From Acinetobacter genomosp. 15BJ (GTDB taxonomy: Bacteria > Pseudomonadota > Gammaproteobacteria > Pseudomonadales > Moraxellaceae): a stretch of DNA of 64,000 bases. Of this stretch, positions 9,787 to 19,775 are shown in pieces. Numbering within the stretch: the first letter of the stretch is position 1; each line of letters begins with the position of its first letter. The stretch covers positions 1,960,995-2,024,994 of the forward strand of contig NZ_KE007347.1 in the NCBI RefSeq assembly GCF_000400715.1, written 5' to 3'. The notes beneath the pieces are model-generated. The model did not search any database. It was given only the letters and a program-made list of their open reading frames with translations, and was not told the DNA's origin. A program made the translations under genes and the position numbers.

Positions 9787-10512
9787 CTATTGAATAAAAT
9801 CTTCAATTATTTGCACAGTCTGTTCAACCATAAAACAAGGGAAACCATGAGAAGCACCTTCAACAGAAACTACAGATAAATTCTTTGCAGCTAAATCTTC
9901 AGTTTTTCGTATAACTTGGTAAGGAACTAAAGCATCATGCTCGGCAAAGACATGCAACTGCCTACCCTGATAATTTTCATACAACTCAACCAAGTTTAAT
10001 TGCTCCAGCAACTGCAATCCATCCCTAAGCAATGCAATCGCTTGCGGACGAATCAATTTTTGCATGGCCAAGAAATCTTTCTTTGCTGAACTGGCACCTT
10101 GACACACCAACAAGCCAAACCGTTTTAGCGTACTAATGGCATCCTGTTCAAATGACTGTTTAAACTGCATAAAGGTTTCAACAGGCATGGCTGTGGTCCA
10201 ATCAGCTTGTGCCATAAAACACGGATTCGATGCTAAAGTGATTAAAACTTTCTGTTCAGCATATTGTTGTTGGATCTGATCAACCAGTAATGTTGCCAGT
10301 TGTCCACCAAGCGACCATCCAATGATCACATCAAATTTCACTGCACGTTCAACCTGCTGTTGCAAGATGCCAGCATCCAAGGCACTAAAAATATTAAGCC
10401 GCTCAACGCTATGTCCTTTTTGTTCTAAAGCCTCATGTAGAGGTTTTAATAATTCGGCACCACCACCCCATCCAGTAATGAGTAGAATCTTATAGGTCAC
10501 GTGCTTGCTCAT
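9787..10512 (-). CDS. bioH: BioH-like alpha/beta hydrolase (pimeloyl-ACP methyl ester esterase)
   Basis: BioH removes the methyl group that BioC adds, releasing pimeloyl-ACP for BioF. Starting at the ATG at 10512 the protein has 241 residues. It has an early 'LLITGWGGG', the nucleophile elbow 'IIGWSLGGQ' (Ser about 67), 'LASNPCFMAQADW' (closely like the BioH lid region), a catalytic Asp in 'AEHDALVP' (about 193) and His in 'GASHGFPC' (about 222). Position next to the bio genes supports the call. An in-frame TTG at 10527 is a less likely start. It lies 30 bases after the small gene upstream and may be co-transcribed with it. Another carboxylesterase role is possible. Confidence 0.8.
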   Translation of the reverse strand: MSKHVTYKILLITGWGGGAELLKPLHEALEQKGHSVERLNIFSALDAGILQQQVERAVKFDVIIGWSLGGQLATLLVDQIQQQYAEQKVLITLASNPCFMAQADWTTAMPVETFMQFKQSFEQDAISTLKRFGLLVCQGASSAKKDFLAMQKLIRPQAIALLRDGLQLLEQLNLVELYENYQGRQLHVFAEHDALVPYQVIRKTEDLAAKNLSVVSVEGASHGFPCFMVEQTVQIIEDFIQ

Positions 10513-10542
10513 TTTCAAAAACTTCAACGCAGTATACCCTGA

Positions 10543-10872
10543 TTAACACTCCTCATTATTTTCCAAATCTACCAAAAGCTGCGCTGGAATTACCTGTTCC
10601 CAATGTTGCTTAAACTGTCGATGAACTTGATCAATCTCAAAGCGACTATTTCTCGCGACCTGTTGTGCATAAGCAATATCTTTAGCACGCATATAGGCGA
10701 GTAAATAATGATCTCCATTCAATTCAAGTTGAAACCAAGATTCAACGGTTACCCCTTCAGCTTGAAGTGTTTGAATGGCTTCTACTTTGCGTTGTTGAAT
10801 TTCTTGCTGCCAAGCCTCGACCTCAGCCTGTGTATTAGCTTTTAATCTAATCAGAACTGCACCAACATCCAT
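10543..10872 (-). CDS. Small conserved protein, DUF6176-like
   Basis: A 109-residue cytoplasmic protein with no signal peptide. The start at 10872 is chosen because AAAGG lies 7 bases upstream; the open frame extends to 10959 but that part is Lys-rich and uncharacteristic. The N-terminus 'MDVGAVLIRLKANTQAEVEAW' followed by 'VESWFQLELNGDHYLLAYM' resembles the DUF6176 dimeric ferredoxin-like fold, whose function is unknown. It is placed 30 bases upstream of the bioH-like gene on the same strand, so the two may share a transcript; a role in biotin synthesis is not implied. Confidence 0.65.
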   Translation of the reverse strand: MDVGAVLIRLKANTQAEVEAWQQEIQQRKVEAIQTLQAEGVTVESWFQLELNGDHYLLAYMRAKDIAYAQQVARNSRFEIDQVHRQFKQHWEQVIPAQLLVDLENNEEC

Positions 10873-11004
10873 GCTTTTACCTTTTCTTTTTTTATCACTA
10901 TTCAATTTAAATATATAAAGCAGAGCAAAATCCTGTAAAGAATTTTCTAACACATCCAATGTCTAAATTTGCTAAAGTAGCTGCTATTACACTTTGAGAT
11001 CAAC

Positions 11005-11580
11005 ATGATGAATACGATAAAGTCCAAAGTTCTCGTTTTATGTAGCTCACTTTTTTTACTCAGTGCACCGACGCTCAGTAGCGCACAAAGTACCTTATTT
11101 TCTAAGCAAGATACTGCACAAAAAGAATGGGTTGGACAGTCCGCACCAGACTTTAAACTACAAGATCAAACTGGCAAATGGCACACCTTAAATCAATATA
11201 AAGGCAAATGGGTGGTGCTATATTTCTACCCTAAAGACAACACGGCAGGCTGTACTCAAGAAGCCAATCAATTTAAATCACTCTACCCTCAATTTACCAA
11301 ATCAAATGCGGTGGTACTGGGTGTCAGTCTAGATGATGTCGCATCGCATCAGAAATTCTCAGAAAAACTCGGCCTACCGTTCCCGATTCTTGCTGATGAT
11401 CAGGGCGAACTGGCAACTAAATTTGGTATTGTTCGAAACTTGGGTATTACTAAAATTGCCAAACGTGAGAGTTTTTTGATTAATCCTCAAGGTGCGGTGA
11501 TGTATCACTACACCAGCGTGAATACTCAAACTCATGCCGATCAAGTATTGAAGGATTTAAAAACCTTACAAAGCAAATAA
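11005..11580 (+). CDS. Exported peroxiredoxin (Bcp/PrxQ-like)
   Basis: A thiol peroxidase of the AhpC/TSA superfamily that reduces peroxides. The 191-residue precursor has a Sec signal peptide (hydrophobic residues 9-21, cut near SSA-QS), so it acts in the periplasm, unlike the usual cytoplasmic Bcp. The thioredoxin-fold core has 'VLYFYPKDNTAGCTQEA' with the peroxidatic Cys at about 83 and the upstream Thr. The usual Bcp resolving cysteine five residues later is missing and the mature protein has no second Cys, so it would act as a 1-Cys enzyme. A monocistronic gene convergent with benM, separated by a terminator. Confidence 0.88.
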   Translation: MMNTIKSKVLVLCSSLFLLSAPTLSSAQSTLFSKQDTAQKEWVGQSAPDFKLQDQTGKWHTLNQYKGKWVVLYFYPKDNTAGCTQEANQFKSLYPQFTKSNAVVLGVSLDDVASHQKFSEKLGLPFPILADDQGELATKFGIVRNLGITKIAKRESFLINPQGAVMYHYTSVNTQTHADQVLKDLKTLQSK

Positions 11581-11620
11581 TCGCATTGAAGATTTTGAGT
11601 CAGCTTATCGAGCTGATAAT

Positions 11621-11651
11621 ATGCCTAGTTGTTTGAAGTCTAGGCATTTTT
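11621..11651. terminator. Rho-independent terminator between peroxiredoxin gene and benM
   Basis: Stem ATGCCTAG / CTAGGCAT with a 12-base loop followed by TTTTTAT on the plus strand. It sits in the convergent gap and may also serve benM, although the T run there is poor. Confidence 0.75.
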
Positions 11652-11659
11652 ATACTCGT

Positions 11660-12619
11660 TTAAAAATCAATGCCATTAGAATCATCAATCGGATTCTGAT
11701 CCAGTGTAAATACGGTCCGCTGATACGGAATGCCTTCCAGATCATACACCTGATAAACACAATCAAATAACAGCTGTAGGTCTTCACTACGATCCATTGC
11801 CCGTGCCGTCAGAAAAATTGGGCTAACCGCACCATTATCCAAAATTGGAATGTAATTGAGATGTGGAAAACGAATGGTATCGGCACTGGCAGGAATCACA
11901 CACAAGCCTTCGCCTGCCGCCACCAGACCTAAGGCCAGTTGAATTTCCCGCACTTCATGCATATTTTTCGGCACTAAACTATGCTCGGCAAAAATATTCA
12001 ATAGTTGAGTCGAAAAATTAGGTTTCGGTGAAGTAGGATACATAAACATCTTTTCATCAATCAGATCTGCCAGATAGACCCCTTCTGTCCGCTGTGCAAT
12101 CGGATGGCTGGTATGTGCCGCCACAACCAAACGTTCCTTCCGCAGTAAAATTCTTCTGACCGCAGGATCACTAATCCGCAAGCGTCCAAAGCCCACATCA
12201 ATTCGACCTTCCTTTAGAGCCTGCAACTGCTCTGTGGTACTCATTTCAACCAGTTGAATATTGAGATGTGGCTGCTGCTGCCTAAACAAATAAATGATCC
12301 GTGGCAATAGACCATAAAGCAACGACCCGACAAAACCAATCGTAACACTGCGTTCGATCAGTCCAATCCGTTTCGCCATACTTTTGATTTCTTCTGCATT
12401 AGACAAAAGTTTAATCGCATGCTGATAAAAGAAATGTCCCGCAGGTGTGGTTTGTAGAGGTCGGCTACCCCGCTCAAACAGCTGAATACCCAACTCACTT
12501 TCCAAATTTTGAATCTGTCGACTCAAAGGTGGTTGAGCAATAAATAGTTTTTCTGCGGCCTTGGTGAAGCTCTGCTCTTCAACAACCGCAACAAAATACC
12601 GTAAATGACGTAATTCCAT
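11660..12619 (-). CDS. benM: BenM, LysR-type activator of benzoate genes
   Basis: BenM activates ben genes in response to benzoate and cis,cis-muconate. The 319-residue protein has the LysR HTH at the N-terminus ('FTKAAEKLFIAQPPLSRQIQ') and a two-lobed effector domain. It keeps Arg160 (in LLRKERL) and the Tyr in 'QVYDLEG' (position 292, matching Tyr293 of A. baylyi BenM). As I recall the literature, these residues form the secondary benzoate site and are replaced in the paralogue CatM. Divergent orientation from benA also favours BenM. The protein has a longer, acidic C-terminal tail than the A. baylyi one. Confidence 0.92.
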   Translation of the reverse strand: MELRHLRYFVAVVEEQSFTKAAEKLFIAQPPLSRQIQNLESELGIQLFERGSRPLQTTPAGHFFYQHAIKLLSNAEEIKSMAKRIGLIERSVTIGFVGSLLYGLLPRIIYLFRQQQPHLNIQLVEMSTTEQLQALKEGRIDVGFGRLRISDPAVRRILLRKERLVVAAHTSHPIAQRTEGVYLADLIDEKMFMYPTSPKPNFSTQLLNIFAEHSLVPKNMHEVREIQLALGLVAAGEGLCVIPASADTIRFPHLNYIPILDNGAVSPIFLTARAMDRSEDLQLLFDCVYQVYDLEGIPYQRTVFTLDQNPIDDSNGIDF

Positions 12620-12628
12620 GAGGTTTCC

Positions 12629-12643
12629 ATACCTTTAAGATAT
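12629..12643. promoter_or_regulatory. Candidate BenM binding site (benM-proximal)
   Basis: ATAC-N7-ATAT, one base off the ATAC-N7-GTAT consensus known for BenM/CatM. It lies just before the benM start in the benM-benA divergent gap, consistent with autoregulation. Confidence 0.6.
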
Positions 12644-12680
12644 ATAAAAATATAAATTCAGTCTTAGACAGAGTTTACTC

Positions 12681-12695
12681 ATTCTTTTAAGGTAT
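12681..12695. promoter_or_regulatory. Candidate BenM binding site (benA-proximal)
   Basis: ATTC-N7-GTAT, one base off the BenM/CatM consensus ATAC-N7-GTAT, about 52 bases from the first site. It lies 174 bases before the benA start, leaving a leader of well over 100 bases. That leader carries a loose inverted repeat (12708-12714 AACCGAT with 12764-12770 ATCGGTT). Confidence 0.55.
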
Positions 12696-12868
12696 AGACA
12701 AGAGATAAACCGATGAAGTTATGAATCGCTTCCGCTAGATTCCAGCTGCCCACATTCATCCTTATCGGTTAAAGCCACAACACTCGCCACATTCAACTTA
12801 TTAGGATATCGAGACGCTTTAAGCGCAACTCGATGACTTCCACAGTTTTGGAAAGTCGGAGAACGGAC

Positions 12869-14251
12869 ATGCCACGTATTCCTGTAATCAATACCAGCCA
12901 TCTTGACCGCATTGATGAATTACTGGTCGATAATATCGACACGGGTGAATTTAAACTGCATCGCTCAGTATTTACCGATCAAGCCCTATTTGATCTCGAA
13001 ATGAAATACATTTTCGAAGGCAATTGGGTTTATCTTGCACATGAAAGCCAAATCCCCAATAACAACGATTTCTACACCACTCATATTGGTCGTCAGCCAG
13101 TCATCATCGCCCGCAACCGTAACGGCGAGCTGAATGCCATGATCAATGCCTGTTCCCATCGTGGTGCGCAACTTTGCCGTCATAAACGCGGTAACAAAGC
13201 CACTTACACTTGCCCTTTCCATGGTTGGACCTTTAACAACTCAGGCAAACTTCTCAAAGTCAAAGATCCAAGTGAGGCGGGCTACTCAGATTGCTTTAAC
13301 CAAGACGGTTCACATGATCTGAAAAAAGTCGCACGTTTTGAAAATTACAAAGGTTTCTTGTTTGGCAGTCTCAATCCAGATGTGCCATCACTTGAAGAAT
13401 TCTTGGGTGAAACCAGCAAAATCATCGACATGATTGTCGATCAATCCGAACATGGTTTAGAAGTTCTACGCGGCACATCGTCCTATACTTATGAAGGAAA
13501 CTGGAAACTGACGGCGGAAAATGGTGCTGATGGTTATCACGTTTCAGCAGTGCACTGGAACTATGCTGCAACCACACAACACCGCAAAGAGACCCAAGCT
13601 GCCGATAATATTCGTGCCATGAGTGCAGGCTCTTGGGGCAAACAAGGCGGTGGTTCTTATGGCTTTGAAAATGGTCATATGCTGCTATGGACGCAATGGG
13701 CCAATCCAGAAGATCGCCCAAACTTCCCTAAAGCAGATGAATATACCGAGAAGTATGGCGAAGCCATGTCGAAATGGATGATTGAGCGCTCGCGCAATCT
13801 CTGTCTCTATCCAAACGTATATTTAATGGATCAGTTCGGTTCACAAATTCGGGTGTTACGTCCTATTTCAGTCGATCGCACTGAAGTCACGATTTACTGT
13901 ATTGCGCCGAAAGGTGAAGCCCCGGAGGCGCGTGCGCGTCGTATTCGTCAATACGAAGATTTCTTTAATGCCTCAGGCATGGCCACACCCGATGACCTAG
14001 AAGAATTCCGTGCTTGTCAGGCTGGTTATGCAGGCATCTCACTGGAATGGAATGATATGTGCCGTGGTTCAAAACACTGGATTTATGGACCTGATGATGC
14101 AGCCAATGAAATTGGTCTTAAACCGATGTTAAGCGGAATTAAAACCGAAGATGAAGGCCTCTATCTGGCGCAACATCAATATTGGTTGCATACCATGAAA
14201 CACGCCATTGTCGCTGAGAAGCAAATTGCTGCTCAAGGAGAAAACGCATGA
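12869..14251 (+). CDS. benA: Benzoate 1,2-dioxygenase, alpha (large) subunit
   Basis: BenA is the catalytic subunit of the ring-hydroxylating oxygenase that converts benzoate to its cis-1,2-dihydrodiol. The start is the ATG at 12869 ([10 protein letters not shown]), with GGAG 7 bases upstream; the frame extends to 12833. The 460-residue protein has the Rieske 2Fe-2S ligands in 'CSHRGAQLC' and 'CPFHGW' and mononuclear-iron histidines in '[11 protein letters not shown]'. It is first of the benABCDE unit under BenM control and its stop overlaps the benB start (ATGA). Confidence 0.96.
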   Translation: MPRIPVINTSHLDRIDELLVDNIDTGEFKLHRSVFTDQALFDLEMKYIFEGNWVYLAHESQIPNNNDFYTTHIGRQPVIIARNRNGELNAMINACSHRGAQLCRHKRGNKATYTCPFHGWTFNNSGKLLKVKDPSEAGYSDCFNQDGSHDLKKVARFENYKGFLFGSLNPDVPSLEEFLGETSKIIDMIVDQSEHGLEVLRGTSSYTYEGNWKLTAENGADGYHVSAVHWNYAATTQHRKETQAADNIRAMSAGSWGKQGGGSYGFENGHMLLWTQWANPEDRPNFPKADEYTEKYGEAMSKWMIERSRNLCLYPNVYLMDQFGSQIRVLRPISVDRTEVTIYCIAPKGEAPEARARRIRQYEDFFNASGMATPDDLEEFRACQAGYAGISLEWNDMCRGSKHWIYGPDDAANEIGLKPMLSGIKTEDEGLYLAQHQYWLHTMKHAIVAEKQIAAQGENA

Positions 14252-14748
14252 GTATTCAAGATAAAAGCAGCTTGGAAAATATTGCCCAGTTTCTCTATCG
14301 TGAAGCACGCTTTTTAGATGACGAACAATGGGACGACTGGCTCAATTGCTATGCGCCTGAAGCCAGTTTCTGGATGCCAGCTTGGGATGACAATGATCAG
14401 CTCACCGAAGATCCCCAAGCTGAAATATCGCTGATTTATTATCCAGATCGCCAAGGTTTAGAAGACCGTGTGTTCCGAATCAAAACTGAACGCTCCTCTG
14501 CAACCATGCCTGATACCCGTACTTGCCACAATATTGCCAACGTTGAAATCGTAGCGCGCGACGGAGATAAACTCACGGTTCGCTTCAATTGGAATACCTT
14601 GAGCTTCCGCTACAAAACCACCTATAGCTACTTTGGCATGTCACGTTATGTCATTGATTGTTCTGGTGCAGAAGCAAAAATTCTAAGCAAGTATATCGTG
14701 CTTAAAAATGACTATATCAATCAAGTGATTGATATCTACCACCTGTAA
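14248..14748 (+). CDS. benB: Benzoate 1,2-dioxygenase, beta (small) subunit
   Basis: BenB is the structural small subunit that forms the alpha3-beta3 oxygenase with BenA. The 166-residue protein has the NTF2-like fold of ring-hydroxylating beta subunits, with '[18 protein letters not shown]' at the N-terminus and '[13 protein letters not shown]' in the middle. Its ATG overlaps the benA stop, so the two subunits are translationally coupled. A 73-base gap with a G:U-containing hairpin possibility (14762-14787) separates it from benC. Confidence 0.95.
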   Translation: MSIQDKSSLENIAQFLYREARFLDDEQWDDWLNCYAPEASFWMPAWDDNDQLTEDPQAEISLIYYPDRQGLEDRVFRIKTERSSATMPDTRTCHNIANVEIVARDGDKLTVRFNWNTLSFRYKTTYSYFGMSRYVIDCSGAEAKILSKYIVLKNDYINQVIDIYHL

Positions 14749-14755
14749 AAAATAG

Positions 14756-15838
<1,083 letters not shown>

Positions 15839-15858
15839 TAGCTACAGGAAATCAAGCC

Positions 15859-16644
15859 ATGTCTCAAACTCAAAGATTTAAGCATAAAGTGGTAATTGTC
15901 ACAGGCAGTGCTCAGGGTATTGGCCGTGGGGTTGCGTTACAACTCGCGTCTGAAGGTGCGCAACTGGTCTTGGCTGATCGTTCTGATTATGTGCAGGATG
16001 TGCTGGCTGAAGTAAAAACCCTCGGTGCTGATGCCATTACCATTCAAGCAGATTTGGAAAGCTTTGCAGGTGCACAAAGTGTCGTTGCCAAAGCGATTGA
16101 ACATTTTGATCGAGTCGATGTGCTGATCAACAATGTTGGCGGCGCAATCTGGATGAAACCTTTTCAGGAATTTTCTGAACAGGAAATTATTAAGGAAGTG
16201 AATCGCTCGTTGTTTCCAACTTTATGGTGCTGCCGAGCGGTCTTACCTGCAATGATTCAACAACAGGCAGGCGTGATCGTCAATGTTTCATCGATTGCGA
16301 CTCGCGGGATTAACCGTATTCCCTACTCTGCCGCCAAAGGTGGCGTCAATGCGCTGACGGCATCGTTGGCCTTTGAACATGCCAAAGATGGAATTCGGGT
16401 CAATGCCATTGCCACAGGTGGAACCGAAGCCCCACCACGCAAAGTACCACGCAATAACAATCCACTCAGTCAAAATGAAAAAGACTGGATGCAGCAGGTC
16501 GTCGATCAAACCATAGACCGTACATTTATGGGACGCTATGGCAATATTGAGGAACAAGTCAAAGCCATTGTCTTTGTTGCATCCGATGATGCGTCCTATA
16601 TCACGGGCAGCGTCATCCCAGTGGGAGGTGGAGATCAGGGTTAG
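15859..16644 (+). CDS. benD: 1,6-dihydroxycyclohexa-2,4-diene-1-carboxylate dehydrogenase
   Basis: BenD oxidises and decarboxylates the benzoate cis-diol to catechol using NAD+. The 261-residue short-chain dehydrogenase has the cofactor motif 'VTGSAQGIGRGVA' near the N-terminus, 'NNVGG', the catalytic Ser in 'VNVSSIA' and Tyr/Lys in 'YSAAKGG'. The start at 15859 follows an AGGA ribosome site; the open frame extends into benC, but that part is only overlap. Catechol-cleaving cat genes are not in the window. Confidence 0.95.
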   Translation: MSQTQRFKHKVVIVTGSAQGIGRGVALQLASEGAQLVLADRSDYVQDVLAEVKTLGADAITIQADLESFAGAQSVVAKAIEHFDRVDVLINNVGGAIWMKPFQEFSEQEIIKEVNRSLFPTLWCCRAVLPAMIQQQAGVIVNVSSIATRGINRIPYSAAKGGVNALTASLAFEHAKDGIRVNAIATGGTEAPPRKVPRNNNPLSQNEKDWMQQVVDQTIDRTFMGRYGNIEEQVKAIVFVASDDASYITGSVIPVGGGDQG

Positions 16645-16700
16645 CCCTGATCTTTTGCATTTCAGATAAAGTACCGGATGTGCATGGAGGCCATCACCCA

Positions 16701-17894
16701 ATGACAACTTTACTCAAAACATTAAAACAAGATTGGTCCATTTCAGCCACGGTTGCTGGTTTTCTTGCGGTTCTGATTTCCTATTCAGGACCACTGATTA
16801 TTTTCTTTCAGGCGGCACAACGTGCCCATGTCTCAACAGAGATGATGGTGTCATGGATTTGGGGCATTTCCATTGGCGCGGCAGTTGCAGGGATATATCT
16901 ATCAATTAAATATAAAACTCCCGTCATTACTGCTTGGTCTGCACCTGGAACAGCCTTATTGGTCACCTTATTTCCCGACATTTCGCTCAATGAAGCAGTC
17001 GCTGCCTATATCACCTCTGCCATCGTGATTTTTCTCATTGGGATTACAGGCTGTTTTGACAAACTGCTGAGATGGATTCCGCAAGATGTTGCTGCAGGCA
17101 TGATGGCAGGCATCTTGTTTCAATTTGGCATTAATCTATTTACAGCCACAGATAACATGCCACTGATTGTGTTTAGCATGCTGATTGTGTTTCTGATAGC
17201 GAAACGACTGATGCCGCGCTACACCATGATCTGGGTATTGGCAGCGGGTATTTCACTCAGTTTATTCTTGGGAAAAATGAATCCAGTTGAGATCAGTTTT
17301 AACCTTGCCATTCCGCAATGGATCAGCCCTGAATGGACATGGAACTCCACCTTAAATCTGGCACTACCCTTGATTTTGGTGAGCCTGACTGGTCAATTTT
17401 TACCGGGTATGGCCATCATGAAACTCAGTGGTTATGACACGCCCGCCAAACCGATTATTAGTGTCACCAGTATTGCCTCTCTCGCTGTGGCCTGTGTCGG
17501 CGGTATTACTATTGTACTCGCGTCCATTACAGCAGCGTTATGTATGGGCAAAGATGCACATGAACTAAAAGAAAAACGCTATATCGCAGGGATAGCAAAT
17601 GGGATTTTTTATATTCTTGGTGGACTGTTTGCCGGCAGTATTGTGATGCTATTTAGTTTACTACCGAAAGAATTGGTTGCCGCTTTAGCAGGCTTGGCTT
17701 TGCTCGGTGCAATTTCCACCAATATTGCCGTTGCCATGAAAAATGACCAACAGCGCGATGCCGCACTGATTACCTTTCTGGCGACAGCTTCAGGCATGCA
17801 TTTTTTAGGATTAAGCTCTGTGTTTTGGGGTATTTGCATTGGAGTGATTGCCCACTTCATTCTCACCCTGCGTACTCCAGTCAAGTCGATCTAG
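16701..17894 (+). CDS. benE: BenE family benzoate/H+ symporter
   Basis: BenE is an inner-membrane protein of the benzoate:H+ symporter family. The ATG at 16701 is chosen, with GGAGG 10 bases upstream; an in-frame GTG at 16680 lies before the ribosome site. The 397-residue product is very hydrophobic, with about 12 predicted helices, and carries 'AAGMMAGILFQFGINLF' and 'SLTGQFLPGMAI', typical of BenE. It is the last gene of the tight benABCDE run; no clear hairpin terminator follows. Confidence 0.93.
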   Translation: MTTLLKTLKQDWSISATVAGFLAVLISYSGPLIIFFQAAQRAHVSTEMMVSWIWGISIGAAVAGIYLSIKYKTPVITAWSAPGTALLVTLFPDISLNEAVAAYITSAIVIFLIGITGCFDKLLRWIPQDVAAGMMAGILFQFGINLFTATDNMPLIVFSMLIVFLIAKRLMPRYTMIWVLAAGISLSLFLGKMNPVEISFNLAIPQWISPEWTWNSTLNLALPLILVSLTGQFLPGMAIMKLSGYDTPAKPIISVTSIASLAVACVGGITIVLASITAALCMGKDAHELKEKRYIAGIANGIFYILGGLFAGSIVMLFSLLPKELVAALAGLALLGAISTNIAVAMKNDQQRDAALITFLATASGMHFLGLSSVFWGICIGVIAHFILTLRTPVKSI

Positions 17895-18371
17895 AAACAG
17901 ACAATAAAGACCAAGAACTCCGCCTTGCTGTCAAATAACAGACTGCTTTGCCCCTAAAGCTTAGCGATCAAAATTCAGTAAGGCAATTTCAAAAATCTCA
18001 CTTTAAAATCTCAACTCACTCAACTTAATTAGATGCTCATCATTATTCTTATTATTTTAACCAATAGGTAAAATAAAATATCCTGACTTATTTTTAATCA
18101 CGCCATAAGTTTATTTAGTGATTTTTCAATTATAAAAAATAAGATTTAAACATCATAAAATAGTTAAAATTCTCACGATTTAATATTTAACTCATATTTT
18201 TAAAACAAATTAAATATAAATAATAAAATTATAAATTTCAATGGTTTAATTCAATATAATCACAATACCTTAAAGACATAAAGATATATCAATTAGGTTT
18301 TTGACTCTCACCCAATAACAAAATAGCTTAATAAAAAATAACTCGGTACTTCACAAATTGGAGGTGAAGCA
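17895..18371. other. Intergenic region benE-benK
   Basis: A 477-base, strongly A+T-rich gap with no credible open frame. It probably contains the benK promoter. The only motif I can point to is a BenM-like site at 18265-18279; no strong terminator for benE is visible. Confidence 0.6.
18265..18279. promoter_or_regulatory. Candidate BenM/CatM site upstream of benK
   Basis: ATAC-N7-ACAT with a spacer (CTTAAAG) very like that of the site before benM (CTTTAAG). The right half deviates from GTAT at two bases, so support is modest. It lies 93 bases before the benK start. Confidence 0.4.
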
Positions 18372-19730
18372 ATGGATACACATAAGGTCAATATTAATGA
18401 CATTATTGATAAAGCCCGTTTTACGGTATTTCACTGGAAAGTGTTAATCTGGTGTCTCATCATTATTATTTTTGATGGTTACGATCTGGTTATTTATGGT
18501 GTCGCCTTACCCTTGCTGATGCAGCAATGGTCACTGACTGCCGTGCAAGCGGGATTGCTTGCCAGTGCAGCATTATTCGGGATGATGTTCGGTGCCATGA
18601 TTTTTGGCACGCTCTCAGACAAACTAGGCCGTAAAAAAACCATTCTGATTTGTGTCACTTTATTTAGTGGCTTTACCTTCTTAGGTGCTTTTGCAAAAAG
18701 CCCCACTGAATTTGCCATTTTACGTTTTATCGCGGGGCTTGGCATTGGTGGTGTGATGCCAAATGTGGTTGCACTCATGACCGAATATGCGCCAAAAAAA
18801 ATCCGCAGTACTTTGGTTGCATTGATGTTTAGTGGTTATGCCATAGGCGGGATGAGTTCTGCCTTACTGGGTGCATGGCTGGTCAAAGACATGGGTTGGC
18901 AAATCATGTTTTTAATTGCAGGTATCCCACTGTTACTGTTACCAGTGATCTGGAAATTTCTGCCTGAATCACTCGCCTTCTTGGTGAAGTCTAATCATCA
19001 CGATCAAGCCAAAATGATTGTCAGTAAAATCGCACCTGAGACTGAATTAAGCAATCATTCAGAACTGGTTCTGAATGAAAGTACCACGACTGATGCACCT
19101 GTTCGCGCCCTATTCCAACAAGGTCGTAGTTTTAGCACCTTTATGTTTTGGGTGGCGTTCTTTATGTGTCTGTTAATGGTCTATGCATTGGGTAGTTGGT
19201 TACCAAAACTGATGCTACAGGCGGGTTATTCTCTAGGTGCCAGTATGCTGTTCCTGTTTGCGCTCAATATTGGAGGTATGGTCGGTGCGATTGGCGGTGG
19301 CGCTTTGGCAGATAAATTTCACTTAAAACCCGTCATTACCAGCATGTTTGTGATCGGTGCTGCTGCCCTAATCTTACTTGGTTTCAATAGCCCACAATTT
19401 ATTTTATACAGCCTGATTGCGATTGCAGGTGCAGCCACGATTGGCTCTCAAATTCTACTCTATACCTTTGTGGCGCAATTCTACCCCACCGCAGTACGTT
19501 CAACCGGTATGGGATGGGCTTCGGGTATTGGACGAATCGGTGCCATCATTGGCCCTGTCCTAACTGGTGCTTTGCTGACCTTTGAACTGCCCCATCAAAT
19601 GAATTTCCTCGCTATCGCGATTCCCGGCATTATCGCGGCGTTCGCCATCTTCTTGGTGAATTTGAAAGTCTCGGTTGCGGCTCAACCCGCAACAAGCTTT
19701 AACCCACAATCTTCACTGACTCAGCAATAA
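18372..19730 (+). CDS. benK: BenK, MFS benzoate permease
   Basis: BenK imports benzoate across the inner membrane by proton symport. The 452-residue protein belongs to the aromatic-acid:H+ symporter branch of the major facilitator superfamily. It has 12 predicted helices, 'IIIFDGYDLVIYGVALP' in helix 1 with the essential acidic residues, 'GTLSDKLGRKK' in loop 2-3 and 'RFIAGLGIGGVMPN' in helix 4. A strong GGAGG site precedes the ATG. BenE and BenK together give two candidate importers. Confidence 0.93.
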   Translation: MDTHKVNINDIIDKARFTVFHWKVLIWCLIIIIFDGYDLVIYGVALPLLMQQWSLTAVQAGLLASAALFGMMFGAMIFGTLSDKLGRKKTILICVTLFSGFTFLGAFAKSPTEFAILRFIAGLGIGGVMPNVVALMTEYAPKKIRSTLVALMFSGYAIGGMSSALLGAWLVKDMGWQIMFLIAGIPLLLLPVIWKFLPESLAFLVKSNHHDQAKMIVSKIAPETELSNHSELVLNESTTTDAPVRALFQQGRSFSTFMFWVAFFMCLLMVYALGSWLPKLMLQAGYSLGASMLFLFALNIGGMVGAIGGGALADKFHLKPVITSMFVIGAAALILLGFNSPQFILYSLIAIAGAATIGSQILLYTFVAQFYPTAVRSTGMGWASGIGRIGAIIGPVLTGALLTFELPHQMNFLAIAIPGIIAAFAIFLVNLKVSVAAQPATSFNPQSSLTQQ

Positions 19731-19775
19731 AACCATGTGCGCCGAGGACTGGCGCACTGACTTCGGATATGGATT

